Shown here: positions 19,503 to 27,822 of the stretch, in pieces | How positions within the stretch are numbered: the stretch's first letter is position 1 | Layout of the letters: every line of letters starts with the position of its first letter | Origin: a virus | Virus record (IMG/VR): IMGVR_UViG_3300025853_000020 | Location: 1-34,624 of that record | Direction: 5' to 3' (one strand) | Length of the DNA: 34,624 nt | Program-made: the position numbers and the translations under genes | The notes under the pieces: model-generated | Databases searched by the model: none | Told to the model about the DNA's origin: nothing | The model's input: the letters and a program-made list of their open reading frames with translations, nothing else

Positions 19503-20013
19503 GTGGAAGTTTGAGCTAAGGGACGTTGAAAGCCTGATACCTTTTGAAAATAATCCGAGGGTAGCGGACGATCATTTTTACAATTCGCTAGTCAAGAGCT
19601 TAGAAGAGAATGGAGATTTTGGAATCTTCATAGTAGATCAAGACTCAAGGCTTATAGGCGGTCACCAGCGCAAACGAGCTTTGCAAGAGTTCAAGGTATC
19701 AAAAGTCTTGGTCAAGTACCCTTCAAGGCCGATAACAGATGAAGAGTTTTTAAGAATCAATTTACTTGATAACAAGCTAACGGCAGAGTGGGACTATGAC
19801 ATAATCGCAAACTGTTTTGATCCTGAGCTTGTGCTTGACTGTGGCTTTGATCCTAAAGACTTGGGAGGCTATGACCCGATTATTGATAATGTAGAACCCG
19901 AAATTGACCCGACCGAGACAATCAAGATTGAAGTAGACACAGATAGCGCAGCTTCATTGAAAAAGCAGATCAGCAAAGTTTTAAAAGGCTTTGCAGGGGC
20001 TAAAATGAAATGA
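19468..20013 (+). CDS. ParB-like N-terminal domain protein (181 aa)
   Basis: GTG at 19468, or TTG at 19480 with GGGAG five bases upstream, would start the protein; the second is quite possible. The ParB/Srx-type domain is clear: LRDVESLIPFENNPR, DDHFYNSLVKSLEENGDFGIFIVDQDSRLIGGHQRKRALQEF with the box II motif GGHQR at 64-68, then VLVKYPSRPITDEEFLRINLLDNKLTAEWDYDIIANCF. ParB domains bind CTP or act as nucleases; phage versions of this short type often lie next to terminase or methylase genes. The C-terminal 50 residues are acidic and variable. The stop overlaps the next ATG by four bases. A role in DNA packaging or site recognition is inferred. Confidence 0.82.
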   Translation: MGAKLKKELGIEWKFELRDVESLIPFENNPRVADDHFYNSLVKSLEENGDFGIFIVDQDSRLIGGHQRKRALQEFKVSKVLVKYPSRPITDEEFLRINLLDNKLTAEWDYDIIANCFDPELVLDCGFDPKDLGGYDPIIDNVEPEIDPTETIKIEVDTDSAASLKKQISKVLKGFAGAKMK

Positions 20014-20657
20014 TAGACGAAGAGATCAAAGCATTAGAGCGATACAAAGACCTCAAGGCTTGCGATTTTACAAAGAGCCAAGTCAAAGAGCTCATGAAGA
20101 AAGCCAAGGGCGATGAGACTAAAGCAGCATTACTTGCTGGCGTGTCAATCAAAACATGGCAGCTAATGCTTGGACGGCATGGAATAAAAGACTGTGGGCT
20201 AAGAGTCAAGCTATCAAAGAAGCAAGTGCTGGACTATCTGGAAGAGACTTCGGGCAACATAGGCCGGGCAGCAGACCTTTCGGGTTTAAGCTATACTTAT
20301 TTTTATAAGCATGTTTTCTATTACAAGCTTGAAAAAATGCCTAATACAATCAAAGTCAAGATCGCCAACGCAGCATTAGAAAGGGCTAAATACCTAGCTC
20401 TAACACCAGCTAAGAAGCTCAAAGAGCAAGGCGAAATCCCTTCAATTGCACTATTGAAAGATATTTTAGACAAGCTCGGTCACCATATCGGCTACGAAGA
20501 AAAGCCCAAGGAAGTTCATCATTCAGGCGATGGGGTATGGACTCAGATTTTAAAGGAAGTCGACACACAAAGAAATACTGTAGAGATCGAAGAGGCAGAA
20601 GTTGAGGTCATAGAAAATGGAGATTCTGGAAGAGATCAGCAAGAAGAAATTGATTGA
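20010..20657 (+). CDS. Probable small terminase subunit (215 aa)
   Basis: The ATG overlaps the previous stop (ATGA). Two helix-turn-helix-like units are visible: residues about 25-60 (VKELMKKAKGDETKAALLAGVSIKTWQLMLGRHG) and about 70-100 (LDYLEETSGNIGRAADLSGLSYTYFYKHV, the Fis-type G-N-x-x-x-A-A-x-x-x-G-[LV]-S). A helical middle follows and then an acidic tail. Small terminase subunits are ring proteins that bind the packaging site through such domains. It lies directly upstream of the large subunit, overlapping by 41 bases, the usual terS-terL order. The Fis-like part could also suit a regulator; position makes terminase the better call. Confidence 0.7.
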   Translation: MIDEEIKALERYKDLKACDFTKSQVKELMKKAKGDETKAALLAGVSIKTWQLMLGRHGIKDCGLRVKLSKKQVLDYLEETSGNIGRAADLSGLSYTYFYKHVFYYKLEKMPNTIKVKIANAALERAKYLALTPAKKLKEQGEIPSIALLKDILDKLGHHIGYEEKPKEVHHSGDGVWTQILKEVDTQRNTVEIEEAEVEVIENGDSGRDQQEEID

Positions 20658-22158
20658 GCTATGCAAAGATAAAAAATGGAGAATGAACAATCTGTACAGG
20701 ATTCAAAACGAAAATGGGCAGGTTGTTACTTTCAAGATGCGAAAGGCTCAGGAAGATTTTTTTGACAAGGTACATAAAAAAAACGTTATTCTCAAAGCTC
20801 GGCAGCTAGGATTTTCCACACTCATAGACATATGGTTATTAGATGAAGCACTTTTCAGATCAAATACGCAATGCGCAATCATTGCACAAACTAAGGCAGA
20901 CGTACAGGAGATCTTTGAGAAAAAGATACGGTTTGCATGGGACAATCTCAGACCCGATCTTAAGTCGGCGTTCAAGGAAACGAGCAAGACCGCTAACAAG
21001 CTTGCTTGGAATAACGGCTCTTCCATTCGTGTGGCTACATCGGTGCGTTCTAGCACTCTTCAAGGTCTGCATATCTCGGAGTTCGGATATATCAGCACAC
21101 ACTTTCCCGAAAGGGCAAGGGAGATTGTAACAGGCTGTTTAAACACTCTGCACGAGGGTTCAACGGTTTTTATAGAGAGTACGGCCAAGGGTGACGAGGG
21201 CAAGTTTTTTGAGTATTGCGAGATGGCAAAGAAGCTTGAGCAGCAAAAAGCCGTCCTTAGCTCTATGGATTACAAGTTCTTTTTCTTTCCTTGGTGGAAA
21301 GAGCCGTCATATTTTTTAGATGAAAAAGTTTACATTCCGCAAGACCTGCAAAAGTACTTTGAAGATCTGCAATACAAGCAGCTAATCACGCTAAGCCAGC
21401 AGCAAAAGAACTGGTACGTCAAGAAGTGGGAGCAAAACGGTGACGATACTTTTGCGGAGTTCCCTTCCTATCCCGAAGAGGCGTTTAAAAGCACGAAGGA
21501 GGGTCGATATTTTAGCACAATCTTGGGAAAAGTCAGGGCTAGAGGGCAAATAACAATAGTTCCCTATGACGAGAGCCTACCGGTTTGTACAGGCTGGGAC
21601 TTGGGGCTGTCAGATGCTACAGCGATATGGTTTGCTCAAAAGCATGGGATCTTTTTGCGGATGATCGACTACTACGAGAACAATGACGAGAGCCTATATC
21701 ACTATGCCAATATTATTAAATCCTATGCGTATGACCGTGGTTATTATTACGACAGGCATTTTTTGCCACACGATGCAGCCAGAAGAAGTTTTGAGAGACG
21801 AGACAAGTTTACGAGGCAGGAGATTCTTGAAAAAGAGCATGGGTTGCAATGTACCGTTACAAAAGCTATTGCTTGCCAGGCCGATGGCATAGAGTTAATT
21901 CGAAAGTCAATCCCTATGATATGGTTTGACGAAGAGAAAACGGAAAAGGGAATCAAAGCTCTTGATAACTATAAAAGAGAGTTTGACCACAAGAGGGGTA
22001 CTTATGCAGACAAACCCTTTCATAATTGGGCTTCTCATGGGACAAAAGCGATGGAAACCCTTCTCCTAGGGTACACTATGTTCTCCGAAGGAGAAACTAG
22101 CGTCAGCGCAGAAGAAATTTACCAAATGAACGCAAATCACACAACAGGATATTTTTAA
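20617..22158 (+). CDS. terL: Terminase large subunit (513 aa)
   Basis: GAGG lies nine bases before the ATG. The ATPase domain has KARQLGFST at 60-68 (the adapted Walker A of terminases), LHISEF at 151-156 (Walker B with catalytic Glu) and STVFIESTAKG at 182-192 (coupling motif). The nuclease domain starts at CTGWDLGLSDAT with D328, followed by LPHDAA with D386. The usual third site, HDW-x-SH-x-AD, reads HNWASHGTKA at 469-478, with both usual acids replaced. Length is normal. The protein pumps DNA into the prohead and cuts concatemers; the family resembles headful-packaging phages, which fits the circularly permuted map. It overlaps the small subunit. Confidence 0.93.
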   Translation: MEILEEISKKKLIELCKDKKWRMNNLYRIQNENGQVVTFKMRKAQEDFFDKVHKKNVILKARQLGFSTLIDIWLLDEALFRSNTQCAIIAQTKADVQEIFEKKIRFAWDNLRPDLKSAFKETSKTANKLAWNNGSSIRVATSVRSSTLQGLHISEFGYISTHFPERAREIVTGCLNTLHEGSTVFIESTAKGDEGKFFEYCEMAKKLEQQKAVLSSMDYKFFFFPWWKEPSYFLDEKVYIPQDLQKYFEDLQYKQLITLSQQQKNWYVKKWEQNGDDTFAEFPSYPEEAFKSTKEGRYFSTILGKVRARGQITIVPYDESLPVCTGWDLGLSDATAIWFAQKHGIFLRMIDYYENNDESLYHYANIIKSYAYDRGYYYDRHFLPHDAARRSFERRDKFTRQEILEKEHGLQCTVTKAIACQADGIELIRKSIPMIWFDEEKTEKGIKALDNYKREFDHKRGTYADKPFHNWASHGTKAMETLLLGYTMFSEGETSVSAEEIYQMNANHTTGYF

Positions 22159-22160
22159 GG

Positions 22161-22454
22161 ATGGGTGGGAAGTCGAAATACAAGCGCAATTTTGAAAAAT
22201 ATCCTTGGATAGAGACAAACAGCAATCGACCGGTTCCGATTTATCGAAAGAACAGAGGCAAAGTTTTAGATCGTAAAAACCGTAAAAATCCAGTTCCTTT
22301 TGAGCTTTTAGAAATCCTTTACGAAGACGACAGCACACAGCCTGCATGGTGGACAGGCTCAGAATGGGATGCAAGAAAGCCAATCAAAAATAAGAGGATA
22401 AAGGCATGGAGATATTTTGATGTAATAGACCTAAAGCATGATATGGAAAGGTAA
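22161..22454 (+). CDS. Small basic protein after terminase (97 aa)
   Basis: The ATG begins two bases after the terL stop; AAGG directly precedes it. The first half is very basic (GGKSKYKRNFEKYPW...YRKNRGKVLDRKNRKNPVP), the second mixed with Trp pairs (QPAWWTGSEWDARKPIKNKRIKAWRYFD). A short strand pattern in the second half and the W-W/E-W spacing suggest a compact beta domain. It is the last plus-strand gene before the inverted membrane gene. It may be a nucleic-acid-binding helper in packaging. Family not recognised. Confidence 0.6.
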   Translation: MGGKSKYKRNFEKYPWIETNSNRPVPIYRKNRGKVLDRKNRKNPVPFELLEILYEDDSTQPAWWTGSEWDARKPIKNKRIKAWRYFDVIDLKHDMER

Positions 22455-22494
22455 CTTTAGCTGCTCATTAAAAGATTTTGAATTCTTCCATGTT

Positions 22495-22758
22495 TTAACT
22501 CTCTAACTCTTCTTTAAAATGGCAATGCCCTTCAAGCCTTGCTACTCTTTCTCCGGTGCGTATTTGCTCCTTTCTAAGCTCGGCAATATCACCTCTAAGA
22601 AAGTTGGTTTCTCTGTTAAAATCGGCTTTAAGCTCTGTTTTAACGCTTTTTATCTCGTTTTTTAAAGAATTATGACTCCATCCGGCTATCATCCCGATGA
22701 TGAATAATTCAGCAGGGTTTACTTGCTGGACTAGTTCGTAAAGGTATTCGTACGGCAT
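22495..22758 (-). CDS. Inverted membrane/coiled-coil protein, XhlA- or holin-like (87 aa)
   Basis: On the minus strand within an otherwise plus-strand region. GGAGG lies six to ten bases before the ATG at 22758. The N-terminus MPYEYLYELVQQVNPAELFIIGMIAGWSH has a short hydrophobic stretch (residues 16-27). The rest is a coiled coil (LKNEIKSVKTELKADFNRETNFLRGDIAELRKEQIRTGERVARLEGHCHF). The R-[TI]-x-E-R-V-A-R-L-E-G ending is like the [EK]-R-[LV]-A-[RK]-[LI]-E-[GT] repeats of hemolysin XhlA-type and other small phage membrane proteins. It has its own promoter, so it is an independent unit (moron-like) between terminase and portal. Lysis or superinfection exclusion are plausible roles. Confidence 0.65.
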   Translation of the reverse strand: MPYEYLYELVQQVNPAELFIIGMIAGWSHNSLKNEIKSVKTELKADFNRETNFLRGDIAELRKEQIRTGERVARLEGHCHFKEELES

Positions 22759-22782
22759 GGTTTATCCTCCAAATTCTCCAAG

Positions 22783-22811
22783 ATTCTAGCACCTATCCAC
22801 CTAAAAAGCAA
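22783..22811 (-). promoter_or_regulatory. Promoter of the inverted gene
   Basis: On the minus strand: TTGCTT (22806-22811), a 17-base spacer and TAGAAT (22783-22788), about 25 bases upstream of the ATG at 22758, with GGAGG between. Confidence 0.6.
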
Positions 22812-22875
22812 TGGTTAATGCTCGTGACTTTGTCAAGTGTAGTCGATCGAAAGAGAGTTTAATTTAAAAAAAATA

Positions 22876-22904
22876 TTACAGGAAATTGCATAGTAAAGTA
22901 TATA
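22876..22904 (+). promoter_or_regulatory. Candidate promoter of the virion operon
   Basis: TTACAG (22876-22881), a 17-base spacer and TATATA (22899-22904), 52 bases before the portal ATG. It would restart transcription after the inverted gene. Confidence 0.5.
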
Positions 22905-22955
22905 TTTGAAGAAGCCTTTAGGTGATTAGCGCAACATTCTCTTAGGGTACACTTT

Positions 22956-25082
22956 ATGAAAGACACTGATAAAAACATTGTCAGTGAGTGGGAAGAGGCA
23001 TACCGTCAAGCGTCCTCGCTATGGTGGGAATACCTCGAACAAGCAAATAAAGATTTGCTTTTCTACACAGGCAGTCAATATTCCGAAGAAGAAAAAAACT
23101 ATCTTCAACGGCAGGGAAGGACTGCGCTTGTTTATAACAAGATTCTGCGAGTCGTAAATAATATCTGTGGTTTTCAGAGGCGTAACAGGCTGGGGATAGC
23201 TTGCGAGCCACAAGAGGGGTCTGATACAGAGACCGCAGATATTTTTTCCGATCTTCTAACATGGAATATGCAGTCGCAAAACGGCTACCATACAATTTCC
23301 AATGCTTTTAAGGGTGCTGTTATCACAGGTCTCAATTTGCTTGAAACTTGGGTAGACTACCGTAAAGACCATGAGTATGGCGATATTTGCATATCAAGAG
23401 AGCCGTACAACTCCTTTCTTATAGATCCATACTGGAATGGCGCAGCCGATTTAAGAGACTGCCGATTTATCATGCGTAGACGCTTTTTATCAAAAGAGCA
23501 AATTGGAGCTTTGCTACCCGATGAGCGCAAGGCTGTAATGAAAATAGAAAGTGCCAGCAATGACGGCAAGTACGAATATATGACTTATTCAAACAAAGCT
23601 GTTGGTAATTTGCTATCTTATGACGAGTATTACAAGCAAGTCACAAGGCCGGCCAAGCTCTTAATAAACAAGCTTTCAGGCGAAACTAAAATCTTTAGAG
23701 GCAGCAAAAAAGCTCTCGATGCGTTTTTAAATGACAATGCCCAAGTGATGATGCCTACAGGTCAGCCATTGGTCATGCGCTTTGGTGAATTTGTCATGGT
23801 CAAGGATATTTCAGTAAGTGAAGTAGATCTTAATATCATCGTTGAAGGCAATCTGCTCTATTCGGGCAAGCAGCCATCCGGCTGTGAAGACTATCCTTTT
23901 GTTCCGGTAGTAGGTTACTACGAACCTGAACTTGATGATTACTCATATAAGCTTCAAGGTGTGGTTCGCTGTATGCGAGATCCGCAGACAGATCTTAACC
24001 GTCAGCGTTCTAAAATCCTTGATATGATTAACAGCAAGGCTTCTACCGGCTGGATTTACAAGCAAGGCTCAGTAGTCAATAACAAAGATTTATACAAGAC
24101 CGGACAAGGCGTTCAAATTGTGATGAGCAAAGAGTCACAGATGCAAGACTTGCAGCCTATTGTGCCTAGCGATATTCCGCAGGGTACTTTTGCCTATACA
24201 CAGATGATAGACCAGGACATAAACGGCATTACAGGTGTTACGGATGAAAACCTCGGCCTTGTAGACGCAGGCGGTCAAATATCCGGCACAGCGATAAAGA
24301 TGCGTCAGGCAAGCGGAACAACTTCTCTTAGTGAGTTTTTTGACAATCTAGACTTATCACAGAAGATCCTTGGTCAAAAGATTATTAATCTCATGCAAAA
24401 GAACTGGGATGCCACAAAAGTAGAAAGAATCATCGGCAAAGCCCCCACACAGGAATTTTTCGAAGAGAACTTTGGCAAATACGATTGTGTGGTCAAAGAA
24501 ACAAACCTTACAGATTCACAGCGCAATTTAGCTTATGTCCAAGGCTTGCAGGCAAAAGCAGCCGGAATACCAATCCCTGACAAGTTCTTGATTGAAGAGA
24601 TGCCAATTGCTGACAAGTCCAAGCTGATGAAGTACTACGAGGAAGGCCAAGCGCAAGCGCAGGAGCAGCAGGTAAAAATTGCCGAGGCCGAGGAAATGCA
24701 AAAAGCCTTGCAAAACTCCAAAATTGTTTCCGATTTATCGTTAGCGGCAGAGAGACGATCAAGGATGGTAGCAGATGAGGCATTGGCAAGGGAGCGTCTC
24801 TCACAGTCACAACTAGACAGAGCAAGAGCTACACTTGAGCAGATTAAAGCCGGTAAGGAGCTTCAAGAGCAAGATATCCGCTTCTTGTCACAGACCTTAG
24901 ATCTGGTCTTTAAAATGCAAGAGGCACAGAGGCAACAAAACAAAGAAGACGTGCAGGAATCGTCACAAAGATCTATGGCGCAAGTTGCCATTACCGGCAA
25001 CTACGATGCAACTGAACCATTAATGCAATCAACACCACAATTACCGATTACACAAGAGGCAGAGATAGCCAGTGACCTTTGA
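22956..25082 (+). CDS. Portal protein, P22-like (708 aa)
   Basis: AGGG lies upstream of the ATG. The length and sequence fit the P22-type portal family: an N-terminal helical part with NKDLLFYTGSQYSEEEKNYLQRQGRTALVYNKI and VNNICGFQRRNR; a middle with YNSFLIDPYWNGAADLRDCRFIMRRRFLSKEQI; the wing and stem with YPFVPVVGYYEPELDDYSYKLQGVVRCMRDPQTDLNRQRSKILDMIN; and GITGVTDENLGL. The last 150 residues are Gln/Glu/Ala-rich helix (EEGQAQAQEQQVKIAEAEEMQKAL...), corresponding to the barrel that reaches into P22-type heads. Twelve copies should form the ring for DNA entry, terminase docking and tail attachment. It opens the virion operon. Confidence 0.92.
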   Translation: MKDTDKNIVSEWEEAYRQASSLWWEYLEQANKDLLFYTGSQYSEEEKNYLQRQGRTALVYNKILRVVNNICGFQRRNRLGIACEPQEGSDTETADIFSDLLTWNMQSQNGYHTISNAFKGAVITGLNLLETWVDYRKDHEYGDICISREPYNSFLIDPYWNGAADLRDCRFIMRRRFLSKEQIGALLPDERKAVMKIESASNDGKYEYMTYSNKAVGNLLSYDEYYKQVTRPAKLLINKLSGETKIFRGSKKALDAFLNDNAQVMMPTGQPLVMRFGEFVMVKDISVSEVDLNIIVEGNLLYSGKQPSGCEDYPFVPVVGYYEPELDDYSYKLQGVVRCMRDPQTDLNRQRSKILDMINSKASTGWIYKQGSVVNNKDLYKTGQGVQIVMSKESQMQDLQPIVPSDIPQGTFAYTQMIDQDINGITGVTDENLGLVDAGGQISGTAIKMRQASGTTSLSEFFDNLDLSQKILGQKIINLMQKNWDATKVERIIGKAPTQEFFEENFGKYDCVVKETNLTDSQRNLAYVQGLQAKAAGIPIPDKFLIEEMPIADKSKLMKYYEEGQAQAQEQQVKIAEAEEMQKALQNSKIVSDLSLAAERRSRMVADEALARERLSQSQLDRARATLEQIKAGKELQEQDIRFLSQTLDLVFKMQEAQRQQNKEDVQESSQRSMAQVAITGNYDATEPLMQSTPQLPITQEAEIASDL

Positions 25083-25431
25083 AGCAGGAAACCTCATTGA
25101 AGAGATGAGCAATGAGATCTTCGCAAATGAGCTACATGAGAAGATTAAGGAAGTTAGAAAAGATCAGGGATGGGATGAATTTTGGTTAATCTTCCAGCAA
25201 AAGCCGGACATGTATTTAGCCAATGTTATCCGCAATGGCTGGACAGCTACTAATGTAAAGCCACAGCCAATCTCTAATACCATTCACTTTTATGTGAACT
25301 GGAAGCAGGGAAGGATAGAAAGTATGGTATTTCCTCCGGATACCGTGAATACCGATATGTACAACTATATGCCTTTAGATGGTAAAGGCGAATTAGACTA
25401 CACACGAAAATTAAAAGCCGTAGAGGCTTAA
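25072..25431 (+). CDS. Hypothetical protein between portal and scaffold (119 aa)
   Basis: GTG at 25072 overlaps the portal's last codons. The protein is mixed helix and strand with several Trp (DQGWDEFWLIFQQKPDMYLANVIRNGW...IHFYVNWKQGRIESMVFPPD), ending in an acidic and basic tail. There is no membrane segment or metal site. Genes at this place, between portal and scaffold, often encode a head-assembly helper. Family not recognised; the overlap and lack of a gap make it a real gene. Confidence 0.65.
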   Translation: MTFEAGNLIEEMSNEIFANELHEKIKEVRKDQGWDEFWLIFQQKPDMYLANVIRNGWTATNVKPQPISNTIHFYVNWKQGRIESMVFPPDTVNTDMYNYMPLDGKGELDYTRKLKAVEA

Positions 25432-25452
25432 AAACTGCATTTAGGGGTACTA

Positions 25453-26157
25453 ATGCAAGAAGAAGAATTACAGCCAGAAATGGCAGAACAAACGGTCGAA
25501 AGCAGCCATGTCGACGGTGGCGAAATGTCGGGCGAAAATACTCAGGTCGCCGCTGAGAATGGGTCTTATGAATCCGCACAAGATCATAATTGGAAGCAGG
25601 CTAATGAGACGCTTTCAAAAATGAAAGAAGAAAACTCATTACTTAGAGATCAACTCTATGCTTTGCAAAATCAGGTAAGCAACTTTGCTCAACCCAAACA
25701 AAGCCAAGATGAGAATTTCTTCGGAGATAAAGAAGCGTCTGACTACGCAGAAATTTCGGACTTACAACGGTATGTAAATGACGTGGTAGGTAAGAAAGAG
25801 CGTGAGATGCAGTCCACTATTGATATGGTGCAGGTTCAAGCAAAAGATCCTGATTTTAAGAAGAAAATAGAAACGTATCAAAAATATTTAACCAACTCCC
25901 AAAAGCAAGCGATCATGAACTCATCGACTCCTTGGTCGGATGCTTATGAAGCTGTCGTAAACAGCGCAGCTTACTACAAAGACCAGTTGACAGAAGCTAG
26001 TAATCCATCAGCGCAAAGGATTGCTAATAACATGTCAAAGCCTGGTTCTGTAGCCGGCATGGGAAGTTCCGCTTCCTTAAACCGAGCGAGCCAATGGGAA
26101 AACATGAGCGATGCTGAAATCATTGCCATGGGTGATAGCTACGCAATGGGCGGTTAA
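25453..26157 (+). CDS. Probable capsid scaffolding protein (234 aa)
   Basis: AGGGGTA precedes the ATG. The N-terminal 50 residues are very acidic (QEEELQPEMAEQTVE...). Residues 50-75 form a leucine-type coiled coil (QANETLSKMKEENSLLRDQLYALQNQV). The rest is helical and polar, with a Ser/Asn/Met-rich tail ending SDAEIIAMGDSYAMGG. Acidic, coiled-coil proteins placed directly before the major capsid gene are normally scaffolds that template the prohead and then leave. No protease motif is seen. The tail's MSDAEI-x-AMG repeats a helix seen in scaffolds of related phages. Confidence 0.78.
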   Translation: MQEEELQPEMAEQTVESSHVDGGEMSGENTQVAAENGSYESAQDHNWKQANETLSKMKEENSLLRDQLYALQNQVSNFAQPKQSQDENFFGDKEASDYAEISDLQRYVNDVVGKKEREMQSTIDMVQVQAKDPDFKKKIETYQKYLTNSQKQAIMNSSTPWSDAYEAVVNSAAYYKDQLTEASNPSAQRIANNMSKPGSVAGMGSSASLNRASQWENMSDAEIIAMGDSYAMGG

Positions 26158-26183
26158 ACAAACTAAAAAGAGGGGTACTAGTT

Positions 26184-27131
26184 ATGCCAAACGTAACTAC
26201 TACAAGCAACGTTTCTCCACAGCCAGACATTTATTTTAATCGTCAACTTTTGGCTAGGGCGAAACCGTTCTTAATTCATGAGATTCCTGCTCAAAAGGCT
26301 CGTCAGCCCGATCAAGAATCCGACCAAATGCGCTGGAGACGTATTCAAAACCTTCCTACTGCGACAGTACCTCTGTCCGAGGGAGTTCCTCCAGCAGGTT
26401 CTAAACTTAATGTTGTAGACCAAACAGTTAAGCTTTCCCAGTATGGTGATTTTTTAACTGTTTCAGACAAAGTACAATACATTGTCAAATCTCCAACTTT
26501 AAATGACAACATGCCAGTTCTTGCTCAACAGTTGGGTGAAACTATGGACGAGATTACACGTAGTGTTCTTGAGTCTACAGCTTCCATTTACAACTGCCAG
26601 TACGGAACTAACGGCAACACACCTACCGAGATTACTGCTAAAGACTGCTCCGAAGTAGTTAAGCAGCTTAAAGGTGCTGATGCCATTATGTATGAGCCAG
26701 TGATCCCTGGAGAAGCTCGTGACGGCACACAACCGGTTCGTAGCTCTTTTTGGTTACTTGGCCATACTGATGTAGAAGTGGACCTTGAAGAAATCCCTGC
26801 TTTCCTACCTGCAAGTAAATACTCTGACAGTAGAAGAGTAATGACAGGTGAAGTTGGGCAGATTCGTAACTTGCGTATCTTGTTAAGCTCTTTGGGTTCG
26901 ATTACTGCTGGAAGTCCTGATGTATACAACCTTTTTGCATGCGGTAGAGATGCTTATGGTACTGTTGAACATTCAACAGGAACTATTAGCCACATCTTCA
27001 ACGATGCAAAATCGGGTGGTACATCTAACCCATTATGGCAGTACAGCACTCAAGGTTGGAAAGCATTCTTTGCTGCAAAAATCTTGAACGATAGCTGGTT
27101 AATTAACATGAGAGCAACACTTGACGCTTAG
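26184..27131 (+). CDS. Major capsid protein, N4-gp56 type (315 aa)
   Basis: GAGGGG precedes the ATG at 26184. The start (PQPDIYFNRQLLARAKPFLIHEIPAQKARQPDQESDQMRWRRIQNLP) and the following LSEGVPPAGSKLNVVDQTVKLSQYGDFLTVSDKVQYIVKSPTLNDNMPVLAQQLGETMDEITRSVLES match the N4-gp56 major-capsid family: an aromatic 'Y-F-x-R-x-L-L' start, a loop with W-R-R, then 'L-x-Q-Y-G-x-x-x-x-[VI]-S-D'. Length is near the family norm of about 320-400. It should adopt the HK97 fold and build the icosahedral shell. It is the only large protein directly after a scaffold-like gene, which confirms the assignment. Confidence 0.92.
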   Translation: MPNVTTTSNVSPQPDIYFNRQLLARAKPFLIHEIPAQKARQPDQESDQMRWRRIQNLPTATVPLSEGVPPAGSKLNVVDQTVKLSQYGDFLTVSDKVQYIVKSPTLNDNMPVLAQQLGETMDEITRSVLESTASIYNCQYGTNGNTPTEITAKDCSEVVKQLKGADAIMYEPVIPGEARDGTQPVRSSFWLLGHTDVEVDLEEIPAFLPASKYSDSRRVMTGEVGQIRNLRILLSSLGSITAGSPDVYNLFACGRDAYGTVEHSTGTISHIFNDAKSGGTSNPLWQYSTQGWKAFFAAKILNDSWLINMRATLDA

Positions 27132-27141
27132 GAGGTAGAAA

Positions 27142-27771
27142 ATGGGACAAGCAGTTTCTAAGGCTTTCACCTTCACATCTGGTGGAGCTGCTTATAATTT
27201 AATTGTTGGCTTCAAGCCCAATTTGGTGAAGATTGTCAACGTAACTAAATTTGCAACTGACAACACTAATGTTGAGTTTTTGTGGGATGACAGCATGGCT
27301 GCCGGCTATGCTTACGCTCGCAAAACTGGCGATAGTGAAGTTAACAGCGAGATCATCACTTCTAACGGTGTGACAGCTTATTCAACAGCTGGCATGACCG
27401 ACATTTCAGAAGCGATGAGCGCAGCAACTCAAGCAAATCCTTGCGTAATTACAGTCGGTTCTACTGCCAATTGGACAGCAGGCGACTATGTTCGCATTCG
27501 TGATGTAGTTGGAATGACAGAACTTAACGAGAATCTTTACAAGATTCTTTCAGTTCCATCCAGCACAACTGCAAGCCTCGATGTAGACTCATCCGGCTTT
27601 ACAGCTTATACATCCGGTGGAAATGCTTACAACCAAAGCCAATTAGTACAAGCAAGTGGTGGACATGGGGTAACCCTTGGTACATCGGTTGTCGGTGCTG
27701 ATGGCGATGTATTGAAAGTATACTGCTATTTATTCGACCAAGATATCCAAGACCTTGGAGATATTGGTTAA
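27142..27771 (+). CDS. Capsid-associated protein with E1-FCCH-like domain, copy 2 (209 aa)
   Basis: GGAGG precedes the ATG. The N-terminal 85 residues are a strand-rich domain (SKAFTFTSGGAAYNLIVGFKPNLVKIVNVTKF...NVEFLWDDSMAAGYAYARKTG). Residues about 100-165 carry PCVITVGSTANWTAGDYVRIRDVVGMTELNENLYKILSVPSSTTASLDVDSSGFTAYTSGG, the E1-FCCH-like module also present in the protein at 4562. A short beta tail follows. The position next to the major capsid gene suggests a head decoration protein that projects the module outward. An RNA hairpin directly after the stop may set the ratio of upstream to downstream expression. Confidence 0.72.
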   Translation: MGQAVSKAFTFTSGGAAYNLIVGFKPNLVKIVNVTKFATDNTNVEFLWDDSMAAGYAYARKTGDSEVNSEIITSNGVTAYSTAGMTDISEAMSAATQANPCVITVGSTANWTAGDYVRIRDVVGMTELNENLYKILSVPSSTTASLDVDSSGFTAYTSGGNAYNQSQLVQASGGHGVTLGTSVVGADGDVLKVYCYLFDQDIQDLGDIG

Positions 27772-27779
27772 ATTACTTT

Positions 27780-27801
27780 AGGAGGGGAGAAATCCCCTCC
27801 T
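27780..27801 (+). terminator. Hairpin after the capsid genes (partial terminator or RNA-stability element)
   Basis: AGGAGGGG (27780-27787) and CCCCTCCT (27794-27801) form eight perfect pairs around AGAAAT. No T run follows (the next bases are ATAAAATAAAAGG), so it may only slow polymerase or protect the upstream mRNA ends. It lies within 10 bases of the preceding stop. Confidence 0.6.
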
Positions 27802-27822
27802 ATAAAATAAAAGGAGAGAGCC

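Noticed and set aside
22927-22937. Fifth operator copy before the portal gene (GCGCAACATT)
   Set aside because: It shares only the GCAA-type half and has no match to the rest of the element.
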